Shown: piece after piece, positions 50,903 through 59,465 of the stretch
Layout of the letters: each line of letters begins with the position of its first letter
Numbering within the stretch: position 1 is the stretch's first letter
Assembly (NCBI RefSeq): GCF_044547355.1
Contig: NZ_JBIUAG010000006.1
Coordinates: 310,001-374,000 of the forward strand
Source of the DNA: Kutzneria sp044547355
Lineage (GTDB): Bacteria; Actinomycetota; Actinomycetes; Mycobacteriales; Pseudonocardiaceae
Direction of reading: 5' to 3'
DNA: 64,000 nt
Made by a program: the position numbers and the translations under genes
The notes under the pieces: model-generated
Told to the model about the DNA's origin: nothing
Seen by the model: only the letters and a program-made list of their open reading frames with translations
The model's database searches: none

Positions 50903-51328
50903 TCAGGCGGCGTCGATGGCGGCCTGGAGGGACTGGGCGTAGGCCTCGCTGGTGGCGGTGGCGCCGGACACGGTGTCGATCTTGGCGCTCTGGGCCTGTA
51001 GCGCCTCCTGGCGGAGGGTGGGGGCGGCGGAGCTGGCGATGAGCTGGCTGCGGCGGTCCGACGGCGTGATCACCAGCTGCACGTCGGTGATGGTGGCGCC
51101 GTTGAACGTGGCCTGCACCTGGTAGGGACCGAACTCCGTCTGAACCTCGGAGCCGGTGACGGTTCTGGTGCCGCTGCCGGAAGACGACGAGGTCGACGGG
51201 GCGGCGGCGCCGGGGGTGGGCGTGGTGGCGGTGACAGCGACGGCGGCGGTCGTCGTGCTCGGGTGGTAGCGCAGCAGCGGCACGAGGCCGGCGGCGGTGA
51301 GCACCAGGGCGATGGCGGCACGGCGCAT
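50903..51328 (-). CDS. Exported FMN-binding domain protein
   Basis: The 141-residue protein has a signal or anchor segment (MRRAAIALVLTAAGLVPLL), a Ser/Thr/Pro-rich linker and an FMN_bind domain ending DTVSGATATSEAYAQSLQAAI. The SGATAT sequence is the site where ApbE attaches FMN covalently to Thr. It starts 15 bp after a ferric-reductase-like membrane protein gene, so the pair is probably an electron-transfer unit moving electrons across the membrane to an extracellular flavin. No apbE gene is present in this window. Confidence 0.87.
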   Translation of the reverse strand: MRRAAIALVLTAAGLVPLLRYHPSTTTAAVAVTATTPTPGAAAPSTSSSSGSGTRTVTGSEVQTEFGPYQVQATFNGATITDVQLVITPSDRRSQLIASSAAPTLRQEALQAQSAKIDTVSGATATSEAYAQSLQAAIDAA

Positions 51329-51343
51329 GGGAGAAACCCTTTC

Positions 51344-52669
51344 TCAGGCGGCGAACGCGAAGCGTTCGGCGTGGCATTGGTCGGCGGGCACGTCCAGCGC
51401 CCGCAGGGTGGCCAGCACGGCCTCGGTCATGCCGGGCGGACCGCACACGAACACGTCCCGCTGGCGGATGTCGGGCACGAGCGAGGCCAGGTGGCCGGCG
51501 CTGAGCAGGCGGTCGTCGACGGGGCCGACAACCATGTGCAGATGGGCCCGGGCGCGCTGGGCCAGCTGCCGCAACTCGTTGGCCAGCACGGCGTCTTCCC
51601 ACTGGTTGGCGCGATAGACGGCGACGACGTCGCCGCGCAGCTCCTCCATCAGCGCGCGGATCGGCGTGATGCCGACACCGCCGCCGATCAGCAGCACACC
51701 CCGCCGGCCGCTCTTGGCGGACGTGAACGAGCCGTACGGGCCCTCGGCGAAAACCCTTGTGCCGGGCCGAATCGTGCGCAGCCAGGCGCTGCCGTCACCC
51801 AGGGCCTTGACGGTGATCCGCAGGCCGCGGCCGTTGGGCATGGCCGACAGCGAGTACGGATGCGCCTCCCACCACCGATCCCGGGTCAGGAACCGCCACA
51901 GGAAGAACTGGCCCGCCCGTGCCGGCAACTCGTTCAACCGCCGGCCGGTCATGTGGACCGACACCACGTTCGGCGACTCGTAGACGACGGAGTGCACCCG
52001 AAGCTGATGCCTTGCGTTGCGCCACAACGGAATCAGCACGCGAGCGAGCAGGATCGCCGCCAGCGAAGCGCCGTACAGGGTCCACCAGTAGGCGGTGGCG
52101 ACCGGCGAGCCCACGAAGTCGCGGCCGACGGTGACCTGGTGCAGGAAACCGAGAATCACCGCCAGATAGGCGTACAGATGCACAAAATGCCAAGTCTCGT
52201 AACGCATTCGGCGGCGGGCGGCGCGGGCCGAGGTGACGGCCACGACCACCAGCAGGATCGTCGCCACCGTCGCCTTGAGCACGTCGTCGGTGTTGAACAC
52301 CAGCGAGCCGAACTCGTCGACCAGCGAACTGCCGTCGGCGGCGGCATAGCCCAGCGTGATGAACACGACGTGGGCCAACAGCAGCCACAGCACCCAGAAC
52401 CCGGTCCAGCGGTGCCAGCGCGTCATCGAGTCCATGCCCAGCGCCCGTTCCAGCCAGGGCACGCGGGCGATCAGGAACAGCTGGAACACCAGCAGCAGCG
52501 CCCCGTACAGGCCGGTGGCCCGGCCGAGCACCGTCAGCAGATTGTCGTTGAGGCCACCGTCCATCACGAGCAGGTCGGTGACCCACATGGCGTTGAGGCC
52601 GAGCAGGGCCAGCAGCCACTGGGCCGTCGTCAGCCCCCTGGGTCGAGCGGCGGTCGGGATCGCGGTCAC
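51344..52669 (-). CDS. Ferric-reductase-like transmembrane flavoprotein
   Basis: The 441-residue protein has about six membrane segments with paired His for haem (RWHRWTGFWVLWLLLAHVVF; WHFVHLYAYLAVILGFLHQV). A cytoplasmic FAD/NAD(P)H domain of the ferredoxin-reductase type follows: AHPYSLSAMPN for FAD, LLIGGGVGITPIRALMEEL for NADP, and the C-terminal VFVCGPPGMTEAVL. It should pass electrons from NAD(P)H through haem to an outer acceptor, probably the adjacent FMN-binding protein. The GTG start is at 52669. Confidence 0.88.
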   Translation of the reverse strand: MTAIPTAARPRGLTTAQWLLALLGLNAMWVTDLLVMDGGLNDNLLTVLGRATGLYGALLLVFQLFLIARVPWLERALGMDSMTRWHRWTGFWVLWLLLAHVVFITLGYAAADGSSLVDEFGSLVFNTDDVLKATVATILLVVVAVTSARAARRRMRYETWHFVHLYAYLAVILGFLHQVTVGRDFVGSPVATAYWWTLYGASLAAILLARVLIPLWRNARHQLRVHSVVYESPNVVSVHMTGRRLNELPARAGQFFLWRFLTRDRWWEAHPYSLSAMPNGRGLRITVKALGDGSAWLRTIRPGTRVFAEGPYGSFTSAKSGRRGVLLIGGGVGITPIRALMEELRGDVVAVYRANQWEDAVLANELRQLAQRARAHLHMVVGPVDDRLLSAGHLASLVPDIRQRDVFVCGPPGMTEAVLATLRALDVPADQCHAERFAFAA

Positions 52670-52782
52670 GCAACCGAGTCTTGCCGCGCCAGGTCAGAGC
52701 TCCCTCCGGGGAACCTGTCGGAGAGCTGTGCGGGTGGAACTACTCATGCGCGCAGCGTCCACCCGCCGCTACGGTCGGCGAC

Positions 52783-53072
52783 ATGCGGCCCCTGCTTGTG
52801 ATCGTCGCCATCGTCGCCGTGCTGGCCGTCGGCGGCTGGTTCCTCCTCCAGCGCGGCCCCGGCGACGACGAGAGCGACCGGGATCGCGGCACCGATATCG
52901 CGGTAGCCATTCGCGGCGGCGACCACTACGCCGGCTACCAGTGCGTGTTCGGCCTCGGCAGGGCGGCAGGGTCCAGGTGTGGCGGCCGGCCAGCGTCGAG
53001 CTCAAGCCGGGGGAACTCACCTGCCAGCCCGACGAGGCCTTCGTCCGCGACGGCGTCACCCCGCCGCACTAG
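52783..53072 (+). pseudogene. Small membrane protein gene with apparent frameshift
   Basis: The frame from ATG 52783 encodes a membrane helix (MRPLLVIVAIVAVLAVGGWF) and a charged segment ending HYAGYQCVFGLG. Around 52950-52975 the protein-like signal moves to another frame, which reads GRVQVWRPASVELKPGELTC and DEAFVRDGVTPPH and stops with TAG at 53070. Read together they make a plausible protein of about 95 residues; each frame alone ends in low-quality sequence. This is either a real frameshift or a sequencing error in a GGC/GGGC-rich stretch. The family is unknown. Confidence 0.55.
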
Positions 53073-53096
53073 CCCGACGCCGGGCAGCTTGACGGC

Positions 53097-53840
53097 CTAA
53101 ACCGAGGCGCCGCCGGTGACGGGGAGCACGACACCGGTCACGAAGGAGGCGCGGTCGCTGAGCAGCCAGGCGGCGGCCTCGGCGATCTCCTCGGGGGTGG
53201 CGGCGCGGCCGAGCGGGGTGCCGGCGATGATCTGGTCGAGGACGCCGGGGTCGTGGCGGTTCCAGTCCTCGACCATCTCGGTCATGGTGAGGCCGGGGGC
53301 GATGGCGTTGACCCGGATGCCCTGCGGCCCGTAGGTGACGGCGGCGGACTCGGTGATGCTGTTGACGGCCCGCTTGGCGGCGCCGTAGGCGGGCAGCGGT
53401 GGATTGCCGCGAAGGCTGCCCACGCTGCTGGTGTTGACGATCGCGCCGCCCCGGGTCATGACCTTGACCTCGGCCGACACGGCGTAGAAGACGCCCTTGA
53501 AGTTGACCTGCACGACCCGGTCGAAGTCGTCCTCGGGAAAGTCGGCGATCGGGTGCGGCGGCACCCCGATGGCGCCGTTGTTGAAGGCCACGTCGAGCCG
53601 GCCGTGCCGCTCGATCACGGTCGCCACGGCGTGGTCGATGCTGGCGACGTCGCCGAGGTCGGTGACCACAGGGGACGCGCCGGGAATCTCCTCGGCCAGC
53701 TCCTTCAACGCGCTCTCGGTGCGCGCGGCGAGCACCACGGTCGCCCCCTCGCGGGCGAACAGCCGGGCCGCCGCGGCCCCGATGCCCCGGCTGGCCCCGG
53801 TGACGAGCGCGATCTTGCCGTCCAGCAATTTCTCGGTCAT
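53097..53840 (-). CDS. Short-chain dehydrogenase/reductase
   Basis: The 247-residue classical SDR has the cofactor motif TGASRGIG (14-21), the NNG variant of NNAG at 87-89, catalytic Ser139, Tyr152 and Lys156 (YGAAK), and the C-terminal GVVLPVTGGASV. The Arg after the glycine motif and AART at 38-41 suggest NADP(H). The substrate is unknown. The ATG is at 53838-53840. It lies next to a truncated MmyB-like gene on the opposite strand. Confidence 0.87.
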   Translation of the reverse strand: MTEKLLDGKIALVTGASRGIGAAAARLFAREGATVVLAARTESALKELAEEIPGASPVVTDLGDVASIDHAVATVIERHGRLDVAFNNGAIGVPPHPIADFPEDDFDRVVQVNFKGVFYAVSAEVKVMTRGGAIVNTSSVGSLRGNPPLPAYGAAKRAVNSITESAAVTYGPQGIRVNAIAPGLTMTEMVEDWNRHDPGVLDQIIAGTPLGRAATPEEIAEAAAWLLSDRASFVTGVVLPVTGGASV

Positions 53841-53849
53841 GACACCACA

Positions 53850-54170
53850 ATGCCCCGGCCGGGGCGGCCCATGGCAGGCCCTGGCGACACCTGGCTGACC
53901 GGCGGCGACTTCGGCGCGTTCGCCGTCGGCCACCTGCGCGCGGCCGCCGCCCGCTACCCCGACGACCCGGCCACCCAGGAGATCGTCCGCGACCTGCTGC
54001 GGCTGAGCCCCGAGTTCGCGGCCCGGTGGCCCAGCGCCGAGGTCTCGGCTCAGCGGCACCTGACCAAGACCGTCGACCACCCGCAGCTCGGGCCGATCGT
54101 CCTGGGCTGCGACATCCTCGTCGTGCCCGAGCGCGACCAGCAGGTGGTGCTGTTCACCGCGGAAAATGCG
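53850..54170 (+). pseudogene. Truncated MmyB-like regulator, ligand-binding domain only
   Basis: The stretch encodes HLRAAAARYPDDPATQEIVRDLLRLSPEFAARWPSAEV, then HPQLGPIVLGCDILVVPE and VVLFTAENAAS, which is the C-terminal half of the MmyB-like XRE regulators. The N-terminal helix-turn-helix and first part of the ligand domain are missing, and no in-frame stop occurs before the frame runs antisense into the FGGY-kinase gene at 54172. It is therefore a remnant broken at both ends, perhaps by the rearrangement that brought in one of its neighbours. Confidence 0.65.
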
Positions 54171-54171
54171 G

Positions 54172-55650
54172 CTAGCCGAGGGCGTGCACGAGGTCGAGGT
54201 AGCGGCGGTAGATGTCGTCGAACCGTTGCACGCCAAGGGGATCCTGGGCGTAGCGGCGGTCGACGCGCACGGTGTCGGCGACGGCGGCGGGCAGGTCGGG
54301 CCAGACGCCGACGCCGATGCCGGCTAAGACGGCGGCCCCACGGGCGCCGGCCTCGGCGGTGTCGGTGATCTCGATGTCGACGCCGAGGCCGTCGGCGAAC
54401 ATCTGGGGCCAGACCGAGCTCCGCGCCCCGCCGCCGGACAGCCTGGCCACGGAGCCCATCGGGAACGCCTCCCGCAGCGCCTCGACGTGGGTGCGGTGGT
54501 TGCACACCACGCCCTCGTACAGGGCACGCAGCAGATGCCCGCGAGAGTGCCAGCCGCGCAGGCCGAGGAACGAGGCCGAGGCCCCGGGCCCGTGCGGGGA
54601 GCCGTAGAGGAACGGGTGGAAGACGACATCGGAGGAATCGCCGGCCACGGCCAGGATCTCGGCGTCGATCTCGTCGTGCGGGACGGGACCGGTGACGGTG
54701 CGCAGCAGCCAGTCCAGGTTGGTGGCCGAGGCCGGCGAGGTGGACATGTTGAGCCAGCGGCCGGGGGTGAGCCAGCCCCGGGCCTGCCAGCGGGTGTCGG
54801 TCGACACCGCGTCGGAGATCACCTGGTTGATGCTGAAAGTGCCGGCCACCAAGGAAAGCTGGCCCGCGTGCAGGACACCGTCGCCGATCGCGGCGGCGTC
54901 GACGTCGTGCGCGCCGCCGACGACCGGGGTGCCGACGGCCAGGCCGGTGCGCTCGGCGGCCTCGGCCGTCACGGCCCCGACAACCTCGGCGCAGCCCCGA
55001 ATCGGCGGCAGCTTGTCCCGAACACCGCTGAGCCCCAACAACTCCAGGGCACGGTCGCTGTACTCCCCCGCCCGCACATCGCAGAATGAGGCGCTGGCCT
55101 CGGTTCGGTCGGTCGCGACCTCGCCGGTCAGCCGCAGCCGCAGCCAGTCCTTGCAGAACAGCAGCCACCGGGCCTCGGCCATCACTTCCGGCTCGTGCCG
55201 CAGCAGGTGGGCGGTCAGGGCGGCCGGCGAGGCCTCGAAGGGCACCTGGCCGGTCAGCGCCAGCACCTCGTCGAACACCGGCCGCCAGCGCTCGACCTCC
55301 TGGTAGGCCCGGGAATCCATGGCGGTGATGCCCGGCCGCACCGGCCGCCCGGCGGCGTCCACGGCGTACATGCCGTCGTTGTGGCCGACCACGCCGACGG
55401 CCAGGATCTCGCCCGGACTGCCCACACTGTCGATGCCCAGATTGTCGAGGCCCAGATTGTCTAGGCACTGGCGGATCGCGTCGGCGGCGGCCGTCCAGAC
55501 GTCGTCCATGTCCCGCTCCACCCAGCGCGGGTGCGGATTCACGGTGGGGCACCGGGTCGAGCCGACCGCGACGGGCCGGCCGGCGAGGTCGAACAGCACC
55601 GCCTTGGTCGCGGTCTGGCCGGCGTCCACGCCCAGTAGGTAGCCACTCAC
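54172..55650 (-). CDS. FGGY-family carbohydrate kinase
   Basis: The 492-residue sugar kinase has the phosphate-binding motif LLGVDAGQTATKAVLFD, the central GHNDGMYAVD...RPGITAMDSRA, and the adenosine motif ARLSGGGARSSVWPQMFADGLG. It resembles xylulokinase-type enzymes (VVGGAHDVDAAAIGDG), but the substrate is uncertain; xylulose, erythritol-type polyols and other ketoses are possible. The GTG start overlaps the stop of the dehydrogenase gene (GTGA). It is the last gene of the DeoR-PfkB-dehydrogenase-FGGY operon. Confidence 0.86.
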   Translation of the reverse strand: MSGYLLGVDAGQTATKAVLFDLAGRPVAVGSTRCPTVNPHPRWVERDMDDVWTAAADAIRQCLDNLGLDNLGIDSVGSPGEILAVGVVGHNDGMYAVDAAGRPVRPGITAMDSRAYQEVERWRPVFDEVLALTGQVPFEASPAALTAHLLRHEPEVMAEARWLLFCKDWLRLRLTGEVATDRTEASASFCDVRAGEYSDRALELLGLSGVRDKLPPIRGCAEVVGAVTAEAAERTGLAVGTPVVGGAHDVDAAAIGDGVLHAGQLSLVAGTFSINQVISDAVSTDTRWQARGWLTPGRWLNMSTSPASATNLDWLLRTVTGPVPHDEIDAEILAVAGDSSDVVFHPFLYGSPHGPGASASFLGLRGWHSRGHLLRALYEGVVCNHRTHVEALREAFPMGSVARLSGGGARSSVWPQMFADGLGVDIEITDTAEAGARGAAVLAGIGVGVWPDLPAAVADTVRVDRRYAQDPLGVQRFDDIYRRYLDLVHALG

Positions 55651-56639
55651 AGCGAGGCGATCCGTTCGGCGACCAGGCGGGCCGAGGTGCGGTTGGTGTC
55701 CAGCGTGTCGCCGGCGTAGTGCGGGGTCAGGGTGACGTTGTCGAGCGTGCGCCACGGGGAGTCGGCCGGCAGCGGCTCCTCGTCGTACACGTCGAGCGCC
55801 GCGCCGGCGATGCGGCCCTCGGCCAGCACCCGGTACAGGGCGTCGTAGTCGAGCAGCCGACTCCGGCCGACGTTGAGGAAGTAGGCCGTGGGCTTCATCA
55901 GGCCCAGCAGCTCGGCCCCGATGAAGCGCTCGTTCTCCGGGGTGACCCGGGCCTGCAGGCTGAGGAAGTCCGACGCGGCGAAGACGTCCCGCAGCTCGGC
56001 CCGCTCGGCCCCGAACTCCGCCAACTCCTCGTCGTAGACGAAGGGATCGTGCACCAGCAGGCGCGGCCCGAAGCCCCGGAGCTTGCCGGCCAGCTGCCGG
56101 CCGACGTGCCCGAAGCCGACCAGGCCGACCGTGGCCGAGCCGATCTCCTGTCCCGGCGACGGGAACTCCTTGCGCCAGCCGCCGGCCTTGATCGACGCGT
56201 CCGCGCGGGCGATGTCCCGGGCCTCCGACAGCATCAGGCCGATCGCCAGCTCCGCGACCGCGCTGGCGTTGCGGCCGGCCACCCCGAACACCTCGATGCC
56301 GCGTTCCTCGGCCGCCGCCCGGTCCACGTTCTCCAGGCCCGCCCGCGCCACCACGACCGCCTTGAGCGCCGGGGCCGCGTCCAGCACCGCCTTCGGCACC
56401 GGGGCGAAGTGCAGGGCCAGCACCTCGGCCTCGGCCACCGCGTCGATGATCTCCCGCGGGGCCGGCACCGACTCCGGCCCGTCCCACTCCATCCGCTGCT
56501 GGTCGGTGTGCTGGGCCTTCTTGTCGCCGGCCCACTCCACCGTGGTCACCGGCCCGAACTCGGGACCGCAGACCTCCCGCAGCGCCGTCACGTAGTACTC
56601 GGCGGGGATGAAGTGGTCCCCTACCACCACCGTGCGCAT
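55647..56639 (-). CDS. D-2-hydroxyacid dehydrogenase family protein
   Basis: The 330-residue protein has the D-isomer-specific dehydrogenase plan: NAD site VGLVGFGHVGRQLAGKL, catalytic Arg in VVARAGLENVD or the FLNVGRSRLLDYDAL region, Glu in AGAALDVYDEEPLP and His in LTPHYAGDTLD. In place of the usual NxxRGxxVD motif it reads NVGRSRLLD. It probably oxidises a sugar acid or phosphorylated hydroxyacid. The ATG at 56639 has AAGGAG upstream. It sits 11 bp after the PfkB gene and overlaps the FGGY-kinase gene. Confidence 0.86.
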   Translation of the reverse strand: MRTVVVGDHFIPAEYYVTALREVCGPEFGPVTTVEWAGDKKAQHTDQQRMEWDGPESVPAPREIIDAVAEAEVLALHFAPVPKAVLDAAPALKAVVVARAGLENVDRAAAEERGIEVFGVAGRNASAVAELAIGLMLSEARDIARADASIKAGGWRKEFPSPGQEIGSATVGLVGFGHVGRQLAGKLRGFGPRLLVHDPFVYDEELAEFGAERAELRDVFAASDFLSLQARVTPENERFIGAELLGLMKPTAYFLNVGRSRLLDYDALYRVLAEGRIAGAALDVYDEEPLPADSPWRTLDNVTLTPHYAGDTLDTNRTSARLVAERIASL

Positions 56640-56650
56640 CTGAGTCTCCT

Positions 56651-57535
56651 TCATCCCAACCGTCGGCTGCCGTCGATCTGCTCGTGCACCCGGACCGCGG
56701 CCCGGTCCTCGGCCGTGACCGGCGGGGCGTGCGTGCCCAGGTGCCGGACCGCCGCCGCGGCGTAGGCCAACGCCTCGGGCAGGCCGCCGGCGAGGAAGCC
56801 GGCCAGCAGCGCGTCGCCGGCGCCGACCGTGTTCCTCGGACGGTCCACAACGGACTCGCCGTGGGTGGCTCCGCTGGCGTCGACCAGCACGGCGCCGTCC
56901 GCGCCCAGGCTGACCAGCACCGCCCGGGCGCCATCGGCCCGGACCGCGTCGGCCGCTTCCACCGCGTCGGCAAGCGTTTGCGGGCGCCGGCCGACCAGCT
57001 CGGCCAGCTCGTCCAGGTTCGGCTTGACCAGCAGCGGCCGGGCGGCGATGACGGCCTTCAGCGCCGAACCGGAGGTGTCCACGGCGACCGGCGCCGCGGC
57101 GCGGTCCACCAGCTCGGCGTAGAAGTCGCCGGGCGTGCCCGGCGGCAGGCTCCCGCTGGCCGCGATCACGTCTCCCCCGGCGGCCAGGGTCATCGCCAGC
57201 AGCCGTTCACGGTCCGCTTCGGACAGTTCCATCCCGGGCTCGTTGACCTTGGTCACCGTGCCGTCCGGCTCCAGCAGGCTCACGTTGGTCCGCACCGGGC
57301 CGTCGATCGCCTCGAACGGCACCGCCGCCTCGGACAGCAGCTCCCGCAGCGCCCGGTCCGCCACCAGGACCGCCTTGGCCGCGTAGCCGTTGCCCAGCAG
57401 GGCCTTGGCGACGTTCACGCCCTTGCCGCTGGCCTCGACCATCGGGGCCGACGCCCGCAGGATCTCGCCGCGCAGCAGGGCGGGAACGGCGACGGTCCGG
57501 TCGACCGCGGGGTTGGGGGTGAGGGTGACGATCAT
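56651..57535 (-). CDS. 1-Phosphofructokinase-family hexose kinase (PfkB)
   Basis: The 294-residue ribokinase-fold enzyme has the N-terminal TLTPNPAVDRTV, the GKGVNVAKALLGNG substrate motif, and the C-terminal PfkB signature with catalytic Asp in NTVGAGDALLAGFLAGGL. It matches FruK/LacC-type kinases that phosphorylate fructose-1-phosphate or tagatose-6-phosphate. Its ATG overlaps the DeoR stop (ATGA). In standard fru operons a PTS gene follows; here a hydroxyacid dehydrogenase and an FGGY kinase follow instead, so the substrate is probably a different phosphoketose. Confidence 0.88.
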   Translation of the reverse strand: MIVTLTPNPAVDRTVAVPALLRGEILRASAPMVEASGKGVNVAKALLGNGYAAKAVLVADRALRELLSEAAVPFEAIDGPVRTNVSLLEPDGTVTKVNEPGMELSEADRERLLAMTLAAGGDVIAASGSLPPGTPGDFYAELVDRAAAPVAVDTSGSALKAVIAARPLLVKPNLDELAELVGRRPQTLADAVEAADAVRADGARAVLVSLGADGAVLVDASGATHGESVVDRPRNTVGAGDALLAGFLAGGLPEALAYAAAAVRHLGTHAPPVTAEDRAAVRVHEQIDGSRRLG

Positions 57536-58293
57536 GCCCGGATCACCTCCGGCCCCGCCGCCTCGATCTCCGCCGCCAGCTCCGGGGCCAGCCCGTCGTC
57601 GGTGATCAGCACGTCGACATCGGCCAGGTCGGCGTACCGGTGCAGGCAGACGGCGCCGATCTTGGTGTGGTCGGCCAGCAGCACGGTCTTGCGGGCGGCC
57701 CTGATCATCAGGGCCTTGAGCTCGGCCTCGGCGTGGTCGGGGGTGGTGAGGCCCCGCCCGACCGACAGGCCGTTGGTGCCGAGGAACGCCACATCGGCGT
57801 AGACGTCACGCAGGCGGGCGGCCGCCCACGAGTCGACCTCGGCCAGGGTGGTGGCCCGGACGCGGCCGCCGAGGGTCAACACCGTGAGCAACGGATGGGC
57901 GGCCAGGGCGAGGGCCACCGGCAGGGCCGGGGTGATCACGGTGAGGGCGCGGTCGTGCGGCAGCAGCGAGGCGAGCTTGGCCGGGGTGGAGCCGGACTCG
58001 ATGAGGATGGAGCCCTCTGGCGGGAGGTGCTCCATCGCGGCCAGGGCGATGCGTTCCTTCTCGTCGGTCATCACGGTTTCCCGGGCGGCCAGCTGGGGTT
58101 CCAGGCCCCAGCGGTCGGCCGGGATGGCGCCGCCGTGCACTCGCCGCACGACGCCGTGCTCCTCGAGGGCGGTCAGGTCGCGGCGGATGGTCTCGGGGGT
58201 CACGCCCAGGTCGGCCGACAGGGTCATCACGTCGACCTTGCCGAGGGAACGCGCCCGCGCGGCGATGCGCTGCTGCCGCTCCCGTGCGTACAC
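57532..58293 (-). CDS. DeoR-family transcriptional regulator
   Basis: The 253-residue regulator has the DeoR helix-turn-helix MYARERQQRIAARARSLGKVDVMTLSADLGVTPETIRRDLTALEEHGVVRRVHGGAI and a C-terminal sugar-phosphate-sensing domain (ILIESGSTPAKLASLL, AFLGTNGLSVGRGLTTPD). It likely represses its own operon until a sugar phosphate binds. The GTG start is at 58291-58293. Tandem 9-bp direct repeats lie 30-48 bp upstream and are candidate operator half-sites. Confidence 0.9.
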   Translation of the reverse strand: MYARERQQRIAARARSLGKVDVMTLSADLGVTPETIRRDLTALEEHGVVRRVHGGAIPADRWGLEPQLAARETVMTDEKERIALAAMEHLPPEGSILIESGSTPAKLASLLPHDRALTVITPALPVALALAAHPLLTVLTLGGRVRATTLAEVDSWAAARLRDVYADVAFLGTNGLSVGRGLTTPDHAEAELKALMIRAARKTVLLADHTKIGAVCLHRYADLADVDVLITDDGLAPELAAEIEAAGPEVIRA

Positions 58294-58322
58294 CCGAATG
58301 CACCCGCTTTCCTGTCCGGATG

Positions 58323-58341
58323 CTTCTGTTTACTTCTGTTT
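58323..58341. promoter_or_regulatory. Tandem CTTCTGTTT direct repeats, candidate DeoR operator
   Basis: CTTCTGTTT occurs at 58323-58331 and 58333-58341, a 10-bp period that puts both on one face of the helix. On the coding strand of deoR this reads AAACAGAAG twice. DeoR regulators often bind direct repeats of this spacing. The site overlaps the stop codon of the DUF2891 gene. Confidence 0.55.
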
Positions 58342-59373
58342 CGGCCCGGAGTCAAGCGCGCCCAGGTCCAGGTACGCGGCGAAGGTGCCCAGCCAATGGT
58401 CGGACCCGTAGCCGTTGCCGAAGACGTGGCTCCAGCCGGCGGTCCGGTGCGCGGCCGCGGCCGGCTCGGCCAGCGACGCGAACCGCGCCGGCAGGGCCGG
58501 GGCGAGGTCGCGCCAGCACCACGAGCGGCTCAGGGCCAGGCCGGCCAGGTGCGACTGGAACGGGTCGGTCGGGTCGTCGACGACGACCGGCGACCGCAGC
58601 ACCTGCCAGCGCGGGGTGTCGAGATCGGGCAGGAAACCCTCGAACCAGGCCGAGAACTCGGCGGCTGGCAGGGCCCGGCGCATGAGGTCGGCCTCGATCA
58701 GGGCCGGCGAGAGGAAGTCGTAGGCCCCCGGCTCGTACGCCCCGTAAGCAACGTCACCGAGATACCAGCGGCGGGCCGCCGCCACGCAGCTGGCCGCCAA
58801 CTCCTCGTCGCCGACGGCCCGGGCCGCGTCCAGCACCAGCCCGGCGGCGAAGGCGGTGTTCTGGTGCGCGCCCTCCCGGATCGGCAGCCGGCAGGAGTTG
58901 ATCCACGCCAGCCACCGCGAGCGCAGGACCTCGGCCAGCGGCCGCAGGGCGGCGGCCCACGGGAACTCGGCCGTCCGCAGCTCGGCGTCCAGGGTCAGCA
59001 GCCACGCCCAGCCGTACGGACGCTCCCAGCTGCGCCCGCGGTCTGAGGCGAAGAAATCGGCCTCGACCTGGCAGTTCTCCGGCGTCAGCAGCTCGTCGAG
59101 CACCGCGCCGCCGTCGATCGGCAGCGACGGCAGCAGCCGCCGCAGGCGAACGATGAGCCAGGTCTGGTGCACGCACGAGTGCCAGTCGAAGGAGCCGGCG
59201 AACGCCGGGTGCACGGCCCGCTGCGGCACCAGGTCGGCCTCGCCCGCGACGACATGGGTCCAGTGCCCCGGATAGTCCCGTCGGACGTTGTCGACGGCCG
59301 TCCGGAGCAGGGCGAGCGCGTCGTGGGCGCTCAATCCCGACGGATCGCGCGCGGGGACAGGGGAGAAGGTCAT
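58330..59373 (-). CDS. DUF2891 family protein
   Basis: The 347-residue soluble protein matches DUF2891: HWTHVVAGEADLVPQRAVHPAFAGSFDWHSCVHQTWLIVRL, ERPYGWAWLLTLDAEL, INSCRLPIREGAHQNTAFAAGLVLDAAR, and a final HVFGNGYGSDHWLGTFAAYL. It is rich in Trp and His, with an alpha/alpha-barrel look as in glycosidases or epimerases, but no activity is known. I chose ATG 59373 behind GAGG. It is upstream of deoR on the same strand with 36 bp between, so it could belong to the sugar operon. Confidence 0.8.
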   Translation of the reverse strand: MTFSPVPARDPSGLSAHDALALLRTAVDNVRRDYPGHWTHVVAGEADLVPQRAVHPAFAGSFDWHSCVHQTWLIVRLRRLLPSLPIDGGAVLDELLTPENCQVEADFFASDRGRSWERPYGWAWLLTLDAELRTAEFPWAAALRPLAEVLRSRWLAWINSCRLPIREGAHQNTAFAAGLVLDAARAVGDEELAASCVAAARRWYLGDVAYGAYEPGAYDFLSPALIEADLMRRALPAAEFSAWFEGFLPDLDTPRWQVLRSPVVVDDPTDPFQSHLAGLALSRSWCWRDLAPALPARFASLAEPAAAAHRTAGWSHVFGNGYGSDHWLGTFAAYLDLGALDSGPKQK

Positions 59374-59465
59374 CGGGCCATCCTCGCTCACGGTCGAGCG
59401 GCCCCGGAGCGTGAGAAGGGCGGATCGTCACCGATCAAGAAAGGTCACCCCTTACGCTTGAGACC

